DNA of 64,000 nt. Source: Castanea sativa. Lineage: Eukaryota; Streptophyta; Magnoliopsida; Fagales; Fagaceae. A program made the position numbers and the translations under genes. This document shows positions 49,229 through 57,106 of the stretch, piece by piece. Positions within the stretch are counted from its first letter, which is position 1, and each line of letters opens with the position of its first letter. The notes beneath the pieces are model-generated. The model did not search any database. It had not been told where the DNA came from and saw only the letters and a program-made list of their open reading frames with translations. The stretch covers positions 7,894,673 to 7,958,672 of the forward strand of contig NC_134022.1 in NCBI RefSeq assembly GCF_040712315.1. The letters are read 5' to 3'.

Positions 49229-51581
49229 AACAACGTTGAGGGTTCTTTTTACATTCTTGTACCTTAGATACGCGTCTTGACGTTATTGGACAACGCTTAG
49301 TCTAAGCTTTTTCTAAGAAGGAAGTTGGGCCGAGCGCTCTGCGAAATGGACTCCAATGTACCATTCGCAAAAAGAACTTTTCTCTAGTTTCTGCCACAGG
49401 TCTAATTTTTCTGCTGTGCAGTAAAACTGTCTGCTGCGTGATAAAGCTTTCTGCTGTGCAATTAAGCTTTTTGTTGTGCTAATAAAGTTGTTTGTCGTGC
49501 AGTTAAGTTTTCTGTTGTGCTAATAAAGTTGTTTGTCATGCAGTTAAGCTTTCTGCTGTGTTAATAAAGCTTTCTGCTGTGCTAATAAAACTGTATGCCG
49601 TGCAGTTAAGCTTTCTAATGTGTTGATAAACCTGTCTACTGTGAATAACTACTCTTCATTTTCTACAGAAATACTTTTCTACTTCCTGCACATAAACAAA
49701 TCTAAAACCCAAAAAAAATACCAATCAAGCAAGTGTTAGCTTACATGGGTTAACATATTCTCAGATATGTACATACGTATATTCATAAATATACCTATAC
49801 GTATACACATATATATCTATAAAATGCATTCTGTAGAACATGAGAAAACAAGATATATGTATATATATACTTATGGCAGGATAATGAGTCAAAAGTAAAA
49901 CACGTAATAACAAATGAAGAGGAAAGTTTCGGCAGAAAATGTTTAGTTAGTATAATAGCTAACACGGTAAATACAATAAAAATGGGCTACAACAGAATAA
50001 CTAGTATAGCAAGTAAAGATACCACAGCAGGACAACTGATACGACAGACGTGATAAAAACGTGCTACCGTAGAATGACTAAATACTGCAGATATACGTTA
50101 TAATGTGAGAAATCAAATATATTTGCAATTGAAATCAAGTATTGAATTTTCTCATAGAATAAGTAAACCAAGAAGGAACCCAAACCCCAATTTGAACAAC
50201 CTTGTCATATGCTCCTGTCATTAAAGTTGTGCATTTTGGAGAATATGCCTAAATGACTACTAGTTATTACTTTTTGGAGACTTCAAAGAGTGGGTCTGCT
50301 AAGAGGGAGGGAAAAAATGATCTATTGATGCATACCCCTATTCCTTGCCTTGTTTTTTCTCTTCTTTTTACCACTTTCTTTCTTTCCCTCCGTTTTTTTT
50401 TTTTTTTACTCTTTGTTTTCTTACTACTCTCTTGTCATGGGTTGTTTTTCTCATTTAGATCTTTTCCCTTAGGTGCTTCCTCTATTGGGTCTTCATTCCT
50501 CTCATCTGGTCCCCCTTCCATCCGGTGTCCCTTTTCTCATCCATGGCTACCTCCTTTTATAATGAGCAAATTTAATAAGATTTCTCCCTTTTACCCCTAG
50601 GGTTTTACCAATTGTTTTTGGTTCATTATGGGCATCCATTTAAGACTACCCACCGACCCATTGGTTGCCCCGACCACTGCTATTGATCAGTACATGTTTG
50701 CTGCACCACAACTCATTTCACGACAAAATCTCATTTTGTTTGTTCTTGTTGTATACCTCTATCTCTAGGTTTAAATGGGTAAGGATTGGGCTACCTCACT
50801 ACCTAGCTCTATGGCATGCATCAAATGGTCCCAACCATCTACTACTTCTTTTGGGTAAGATACCATCCCAACAAGGTATACTCCTAAAAGAAGTTATGGC
50901 AAAAAACCAAATATAGACCCCCTTTTTCCCCCCACCACCAAACCACATCCTCTGAATCTCCTTGGCCGTGGGCTCACCTTCCTTGTATTGGCTGGGTACA
51001 GGTTGGTGGTGCTCCAATCCTTTTGTGCTTGCTCCACTGTCCTTTGTTTATGTCTTCTTTCGTTCCCACGCCATTTCTGCCATAATAGATTAGTTCTGTT
51101 TCGTTTTGTTGCATGTTTTTTGTCTTATTTCTTCATGCGTTTCCTGCCGCATTTGTCATTTCCTTTGATTTGACTTTTCTTTCCTTCACGTGATTCCTGT
51201 TGCTGACGCTTCCTGTTGTTCCTTGTTTCTTTTCATCGTGCTTCTTCATATTAGCTTTCACGCCTATCCTTTTTATACAAAATGATTTGGGCCTATGTGG
51301 GCCAAATAATGTTAACTGGATCAAAAGGGTCTTGGGCCCAATTTATTTTCATCTGCTGAAACCATTCTGCTAGAAAGCTGTATTCTGCGGCAAAGCTGTA
51401 TTCTGCAGCAGATTTGTATTGCTGCAGATCGTTTTCTCTTGCATTTCTTCCTTTAGACCTCTCTTGCTCTTTGGTCTTCTTGGTGGGCCTTTAGGCCTTA
51501 CTTTTCGTCTTGCAATTTATTAGGCTTTCTTCCTCATAGGCTTTTGGGTATGGATTTGCAAAAATGGGCATCAACAAACAA
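49229..51581 (+). mobile_element. LTR-like unit, 2.3 kb, with AACAA duplication (probable solo LTR)
   Basis: The unit 49234-51576 starts CGTTGAGGG and ends GGGCATCAACA, so the ends read (T/C)GTTGA...TCAACA. It is flanked by AACAA on both sides (49229-49233 and 51577-51581), the usual 5-bp LTR duplication. A 20-bp minisatellite fills 49408-49647. A second short TTCTGCRGC-type repeat lies at 51361-51430. A block at 50966-51576 matches, in inverted orientation, 52941-53838. No gag or pol domain was found; the frames at 50253-50600 and 50665-50916 look spurious. It sits in the middle of a fold-back element. Confidence 0.6.
49408..49647. repeat. Minisatellite, about 12 units of 20-21 bp
   Basis: The consensus is close to TTTCTGCTGTGCAGTTAAGC, with alternating variants such as TTGTTTGTCGTGCAGTTAAG and TTTCTGTTGTGCTAATAAAG. 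Twelve units follow each other without a gap, each 20-21 bases. Two unit types (ending CAGTTAAG or CTAATAAAG) alternate in the middle, so a 40-bp higher-order unit was probably duplicated. Looser units may continue to 50110 in a decayed form. Confidence 0.85.
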
Positions 51582-52088
51582 TTTATTGATAACATAGTTA
51601 TTAATTTTTAATTTTATAGAAATTTTACAAGCATGGAGGATATAAGAAGAAAATGTAATTGAATGGTGGATTTGTCAAAATTCTCCTCCAATAAAAAGAT
51701 ATTAAGTAAGGTTGTAGCCTTAAGTTACAACTAATTTTGTGGCTAAATTTTGTCCTATCAAATTTTCTTAATTTTTTTTTATACGACAAAGTTTTCTTTT
51801 AAACCAATTTGGAGGAACCTCCCCCAACCCATTGCGTGATAACTTAGAAAACTATTAACATGTATAATTTAAATATGTGACATAACTCATTAACTAAGTC
51901 GTATGACTAAAAGTAAACGTAGATAGTTTTTTCACTTATCATGTAGTGGGTTAAAAAAATTTTCAATTGCATGATAAATTCTTAGCAAACGTTGATTGTA
52001 AATTTCAAAATACTATCATAAAGCTTGGAGAGCGCGGCGATCGGCAGTGAGGTGAGGCGAACGACGAAGAGCTAGTGAGTGGGTAAGA

Positions 52089-52145
52089 CAAGGTGTAGCG
52101 CAGTCTGGTCAGCGCATCTGTTTAGGTTCGAATCCTTTCACCTTG
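52089..52145 (+). pseudogene. Mitochondrial-type tRNA-Pro pseudogene with the anticodon deleted
   Basis: AGGTGTAGCGCAGTCTGGTC then AGCGCATCTGTTT matches, as I recall it, the 5' half of plant mitochondrial trnP (UGG). After it, AGGTTCGAATCC and CACCTTG match the T-arm and the 3' acceptor strand. The stretch between (roughly 17 nt: anticodon, 3' side of the anticodon stem, variable loop, start of the T stem) is missing, so the 57-nt remnant cannot decode. Acceptor strands still pair (AAGGTG with CACCTT). It does not resemble nuclear plant tRNA-Pro. Most likely a mitochondrial DNA insertion in the nucleus that later lost the segment. Confidence 0.75.
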
Positions 52146-52324
52146 GTGTGGCGAATTGTAAGAAAAATTTGGATGAGTTTCCTATGGAAGAGTTATTTAA
52201 AGTTGTGGAACCTTTTATTCAGGCAAGTTCTGATTTAAATAGTTCTTATTCCGGGTCCAAGATTATTTCCTCAACGGAGATGGTTCAAACATATGAAATC
52301 GGACATTCTTCAGATGTCACAGCT
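52146..52324 (+). other. Unrecognised open segment after the tRNA-Pro remnant
   Basis: An open frame continues through the tRNA remnant to a stop at 52328-52330. The part from 52146 reads like protein with balanced composition: KKNLDEFPMEELFKVVEPFI, then QASSDLNSSYSGSKIISST. I do not recognise a family. It could be a captured exon or a retroelement piece. It leads straight into a Ty1/copia pol scrap (52325-52430). Confidence 0.3.
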
Positions 52325-52430
52325 TCTTAGGTATATAAAAAAAGTCCAGGCAAGGGTATCGTGCTATCTTCCGACAACACATTTCAGATCACAGGATATA
52401 TGTGACTATTTCATGGTCAATGACATGAAG
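52325..52430 (+). pseudogene. Ty1/copia pol scrap (RT/RNase H junction), frameshifted
   Basis: LRYIKK (52325-52344), then after a one-base slip in a run of A, SPGKGIVLSSDNTFQITGY. This is the copia motif at the end of reverse transcriptase (usually RYLKGSPGQGI) followed by the first RNase H strand. A stop follows two codons later (ATG TGA). Too short to belong to a full element here; no LTR of the same family was identified on either side. Confidence 0.6.
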
Positions 52431-52680
52431 TAAGAACCCTTTTCCCCAGCTAATCTGATTATTGAGTTTAACTATTTAAGGCTGTTAATTTACTCTTTAT
52501 TTATTTATTCTTTTTTTGCTGTAGTGGATAAATGAAAAACTATCATACATGAACATTTTATTTCGTCATTACACTTCAGAAACTACCTAAGGTAAAGAGT
52601 GCTTCAACCCATACTATAATGATACATTTTGTTTTCAATTGTTTAGTTTTTTTTTGGGGATACATTTCTAATTTACACGG

Positions 52681-52940
52681 AAATTACCCTTTATCTACCT
52701 AAACTATACTTCCTTTACATTTACCTTCCTAAACTATGAGAATGCACACGTACTCCTAAACTATTACCCGTGTAACACTTTACACTCCATCCAATGGGTA
52801 ACTGTTTAGGGAAGTAAGTGTGTATTCTCATAGTTTAGAGGGGTAAGTGTAAAGTTGTATTGTTTAGGGGGGTAAGTGTAAAAGAGGGTATAATTTAGGG
52901 GGTAAATCTAAAAAGATGTATAGTTTAAGAGGTTAAAGTG
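52681..52940. mobile_element. Fold-back MULE-like MITE, 260 bp, abutted by an LTR
   Basis: Left arm 52683-52790 and right arm 52806-52940 are inverted copies around a short centre. Left: CTAAACTATGAGAATGCACA; right (reverse complement): CTAAACTATGAGAATACACA. The 5'-CTAAACTAT-3' word recurs several times in each arm. The right arm stops exactly where TGTTGATG of an LTR-like sequence begins (52941), so the LTR probably inserted at or in the end of this element. Confidence 0.65.
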
Positions 52941-53838
52941 TGTTGATGCTCATTTTGGAAAGAGGTCCAATAGTTGGAAGAAGCCCAATAATATGGGAGG
53001 AAAAAGAGTTAGTGAATTAGGAAGAAAACCCATTAAGCTCGAATGACATGAATAATAGATTATAGAAAATAGCAAATGGGCCTCAAAGAAAGCAAGCGGG
53101 CCTAAATGAGCCCAGAGAGAGAAGTAATAACCTATGGGCACTATAAGAAATAGAAAGCAAGTAAGAATGGACCAAAAAGGCCCGAAATAACGAATTTAGT
53201 GAGTAAGGGTTTGATGGTAAGCCCATGAACCCTAAAGGAAAAAGGATATGGAAATTTGGGCCGAGAAAGCCCAAAAGACTTAGTAAAGGTCCATGGGAGT
53301 GAAGAATTGAAATGGACCGAGGATACCCGAGAGAAGGAAATGGGCCGAGGATGTCCAAATGGATGAAATGGGCCAAGGAAGCCCGAAGGAAGTGGAACGG
53401 GTCAAGAAGGCCCAAACTAGTATAAATGCTAGCCCAATGATAACACTAGGTCCTGGAATTAAGCAAAGGAAAAGTGTACAACAAACCCGAAAGAAAGCCT
53501 ATCAGGAATGGGTCATATAACAGCACAACACGAATGACAAAATGGCATGGAATAAGTATTAGTAGACCCACGGAAGGAACAAAGAATGGATTTAAGAGAA
53601 GGAAAGCCCACCATCAAGTAAGGCCTAGTCGGGGAAGGAAGCAAGCTATAAAGAACAAAGTCTCAGAAATCCACCCACGTCACAAGAAGTCAAGAATGAG
53701 CAGCAAAACGCACACATGAGTCTTTAGGTCATGACAAACGCATAAGTAGTAGACAAGCTATGGACACAAAGAAGTGGAGCACGCACAAGGCTCAGACACC
53801 ACCAATCTGTACCCAGCCAATACAGGAGTGGTGAGTGT
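52941..53838 (-). mobile_element. LTR fragment inverted relative to the 49-51.6 kb unit
   Basis: Starts TGTTGATGCTCATTTT, the reverse complement of the end of the 49234-51576 unit (AAAATGGGCATCAACA). Near 53785-53838 it reads CACCACCAATCTGTACCCAG then CCAATACAGGAGTGGTGA, the reverse complement of 50966-51012. The middle is more diverged, with many GGCC/AAGCCC words. It breaks off at about 53838, where a TGTAGACACCCC sequence begins, so it is truncated or interrupted. Confidence 0.6.
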
Positions 53839-53841
53839 AGA

Positions 53842-55287
53842 CACCCCATTTTACAACTTGCATTTAACCAACCGGTAGATCTTTAGATTTGTGATACAAA
53901 ACAAATATTGTTGCTCTAACGATCATAATGGTATGTCATGAGTTTTGATTGGACCACCTGCTCAAAAGTTATCATACAAACAATTTTCAAATGATCATGA
54001 CTCACCTACACGATGGGCCCGATCACGTCCTATCTTAAACACTTAATATTTATTGGTTCCAACAAGAATTAATTTAAAATTAATTGTGTAAATTTTGATT
54101 GGATTTCATTTTATTTATTTATTAAAATAATTTTTTTTCCTTTATGGCACCTTATTTGCTCTTTTGAAAAAAACAATTTGGAGAGAGAAATATATGATCC
54201 AAAAAAGAAGAAAAATGCTAAAAAAAAAAAAGGTTATTATCTTCAACAGAAACTTGAATCGCATTTTTGGCTGGGAAAACGTTGAAATTTGATTTTCTCT
54301 ATTTTAGGAAAAGTTGTAGAGAATTAAATTTCCTTTCAAAAAACATTAATCCTGAATCAATTGGAATTTTGAGAAGAAAGTTATAGCCAAAATACAAAAC
54401 AGGTACAGAAGATAACACAAATTCAGCATTATCTTCAATTTCAAATGAGGATCAACACCCAATCTAATCAAGCTTATCTAATAGGCTTATTCTCTCCCTT
54501 AGCTTCAGAAGAAAACTTTTGAAAACAAGTTGGATAGGAAAACATATACATTCTTTAAAAATTTTCAAAAAATAGAAAAACGCTCAAAAAATGTTACTAT
54601 TTTCAGCAGCAACTTAAATTGCATTTTTAGCCTGGAAAACGTTGAAATGGATGTTAGAGAGTGAACAGGCGTTATTAGATGTTAGTCATTCAAATTGTTA
54701 AGGCAAACTTGATTTTCAAGTTACCGAGTTATGGATGTATACATGAGAATTTTTTTATTGGAAAAAGCCATGTCTGCTTTGTCAGCGTGGCACAAACCTC
54801 ATACTTACTCGACTATATGAGCATCGAGTTCTTCAATAAATCTCGACTCTCATATTATCGAGTTTTAAAACAAGGGCATATCCCTATATAGTTTGAGAAA
54901 AGGAGCAAATTGCTGGAAAGTTTTGTAGAAAGGAGTTAAACCCCATTTTGGCTGTATAAAATGTCAGCTCTGCTTCTTGTAAAACTTTTCCTTCAAGGAT
55001 GACTGAAAGGTATGTCTTAAAGAAATTGAGCTCTCCAGGGAGTATGACATTTTCCTACTAGAGAACATTCCCCTTCCCTATTTATAGGCTGAGTTTAAGG
55101 AAAGTGAGGGTGAGGCAAAGGACAGTGGTGGTGTGGACTAGAACCCCTAGCTCGTTTTCCCTTTATTTGTTTTCTTGTACTTGTTTTCTTAGTCTCCCAT
55201 ACAATCTTTAGTTTTAACTAGGTCAATGGGATACTACTTGTGTTGGTGTGTCCTTAGTTTCCCACGTACTATTTGTTGTGTTTCCTT
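53842..55287. other. Probable retroelement-derived sequence, unresolved
   Basis: Starts TGTAGACACCCCATTTTAC, a phrase that reads like an LTR start. Holds a direct repeat about 360 bases apart (GCATTTTTGGCTGGGAAAAC at about 54259-54278; GCATTTTTAGCCTGGAAAAC at about 54622-54641). Parts are GC-richer (54940-55120). No pol or gag motif is readable. The 70-codon frame at 54679-54891 has no recognisable domain. Confidence 0.35.
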
Positions 55288-55500
55288 AGTGTGCGTTTGC
55301 GTAGCAAACATGGCAGATGTTTTGCGTTTTTTCATGGGTTCTGCGTACTGTTCATGGACTCACAAGTACGGAAAACGCAGCAAGAAGCAATAAATCTGAG
55401 TCTCACGGGCACTATTCATAGTTTAAAAATTATTTTGTTACAATGTTTTCAGTAATAAGTTTTCAATTTTTAGCAATATACGGTATTAGATCCTTAATGT
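55288..55500. mobile_element. Putative hAT-like MITE, copy 2
   Basis: Begins AGTGTGCGTTTGCGTAGC and includes TGCGTACTGTTCATGGACTC, CGGGCACTATTCATAG and GTTTTCAGTAATAAGTTTTC before ACGGTATTAGATCC. The ordering (GCGTTTGC start, ACTGTTCATG repeats, TTTTCAG..TTTTCA end) parallels 4640-4832. Inverted ends are weak, so this is a tentative call. Confidence 0.35.
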
Positions 55501-56325
55501 CCCATTCCACTTGTTGTATTCGTGTTTCATTAGTTTTTGACCAACAGGGTCACCATGGTGTGAAATCTTGTAATTTGCACCTCTCATAGACGACACTGAC
55601 TGTAAGTGGCTAAAATTTCAAAGAAGGGACAAAACCACAACAAGGACTTCAATAATGGTCAAACAATGATGAATCCCTATATGGATGGCGAAGGAGATCC
55701 TGATGGTTAAAAAAGAGACGAGATTGACAGAGTCATAGTGTCTTTGGTTTGGTAGCATATCTTACTCAACAGATAAGATAAGGTATGTATGAAGAGGGTT
55801 TGCGACGACTCCTTTAGTAAATTATCGAAGTTACTGATCAACTTACATAGTCAACCTACAGAGATGTTGATTAGATCGGTGTTAGTGATCTAGAACTCCT
55901 TTTTTTGGTTCTGTTAAAAAAAACCACATAGTTATTTAATTAAAAATCATTTAACAACAAAAGGATATTTAACGATATAAAAAGTAATTTATTTAAGATT
56001 TTGTTAATGAATACCTAAAGGTAGTTGTTAGCGAATCATTTTAGGAATTTTTTTTATTATAAAAAAATAGAAGTGGCAACATTTTTGAAAGTTTTTTCTA
56101 TTTCTAATAAAAGTAGTTTAAAAACTTTTTAAAATAACGTGGGTTCAAGTCTCTAAGAGAGAATTTCACACATTTATATGCTTAGATTGGAGTTATTAGA
56201 TTAGAGTATAATTTCTATCTTATATAAAAAAATTAATTAACAAATGGCATAAGAACACTGTTAACCGGACAAATCTATTTGAGCGAAATAAATTTGTAGA
56301 GGAGGAAAATAAAAAGAGAAGTGAT

Positions 56326-56481
56326 AAATACATAATATTTTCACAACAAATAATAAGTGATTAGTAGTTATTGGTTCGAATTTAAATTTATCATCGAGAT
56401 TACTTTTTACCTCTAACAATAATAACCAATAACAATTAACTACATATAATTTTATTGTAAAAATATTATAAAAGTATTATA
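56326..56481. mobile_element. Fold-back MITE family A, copy 4, upstream of VPS13
   Basis: Left arm ACATAATATTTTCACAACAA then GTGATTAGTAGTTATTGGTT; right arm (reverse complement) ACTTTTATAATATTTTTACA then GTTAATTGTTATTGGTT. The centre carries TTCGAATTTAAATTTATCAT. It lies about 630-780 bases before the VPS13 ATG, at the edge of its promoter. Confidence 0.7.
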
Positions 56482-56499
56482 AACCAAACAACTTTTTTC

Positions 56500-57106
56500 C
56501 AAAAGGTATCAAAAACAAAAACAAATAGACTTGACGTCAGCGTAGTCGTCGTGTCTTGCTTTGAGCACTTAAACCGCTTCGCCCACATTTTAGCAAATAT
56601 GGAAAAGAGCAATCCATTCAGCAGAGCAATCCTTCGCTGCAAACAAGTCCACACCACACTCCAAAGCATTCGCAAATAAAAACGCCTCGTAAAAGTACGA
56701 ATCACGTTGTCGGATGTCGGCAAATCTCTCACGTGGAAATCACGTGAGTCCAAATATGACGTGGCGGAATCTCACTGCATTTGGATCCACACACACACAC
56801 TGACATACTCCGTGTTATTATTATATACTGTCCTCTTTAACTTTTTAAAATACTCAAAAAGATACGTCCAGAAAAAGAAAAAGGACCCACTGTCTTCTCG
56901 GACTTTAACTATACGTGGCATCAAAGCCTCGAATCTCTCTCTTTCTATCTGAAAATTGATACACTGTTCCATAAAAGAGTATTTCAAAACGCTCTTCTCT
57001 GAGAATTTTTTGCTAATACAGTTTGATTTTTCGTTGTTAAGTTAGCGTGACGAGAATGATCTGATCGGACGGTGAGGAATCTTCGGGAAGAAGGAAGGAA
57101 GGAAAG
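56500..57106 (+). promoter_or_regulatory. VPS13 promoter and 5' leader with paired CACGTG boxes
   Basis: Higher GC than the flanks. Two CACGTG G-boxes lie at 56730-56735 and 56741-56746, only 11 bases apart start to start. They form a palindromic TCACGTG...CACGTGA pair and are followed by TGACGTGGC at about 56757-56765. A short AC run lies at about 56789-56800. A TATA-like TTATATA lies at about 56820-56827, leaving a leader of roughly 250 bases before the ATG. G-boxes are bound by plant bZIP and bHLH factors; that they act on this gene is inference. The 149-codon frame on the opposite strand at 56984-57433 overlaps exon 1 and is judged a shadow. Confidence 0.5.

Larger units (their letters stand above)
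48985..51790. mobile_element. Fold-back element split by the LTR-like unit
   Basis: The left arm (about 48985-49150) and right arm (about 51605-51790) are inverted relatives. Left: GGACAAAATTTAGTTACAAA, GTCTAAGGCTACAACCTAAC, CCGTTGAATTGCATGTTCTT. Right (reverse complement): GGACAAAATTTAGCCACAAA, ACTTAAGGCTACAACCTTAC, CCATTCAATTACATTTTCTT. Without the LTR-like unit (49234-51576) the element is about 460 bases. The start of this window (1-60) shows a related arm. Confidence 0.65.

Noticed and set aside
50253..50916. Two frames (115 and 83 codons) inside the LTR-like unit
   Set aside because: Pyrimidine-rich low-complexity sequence; no gag, protease or other retroelement motif.
53083..53415. 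110-codon minus-strand Leu/Phe/Ser-rich frame
   Set aside because: Arises from repeated AAGCCC/GGCC words of the LTR fragment read on the other strand.
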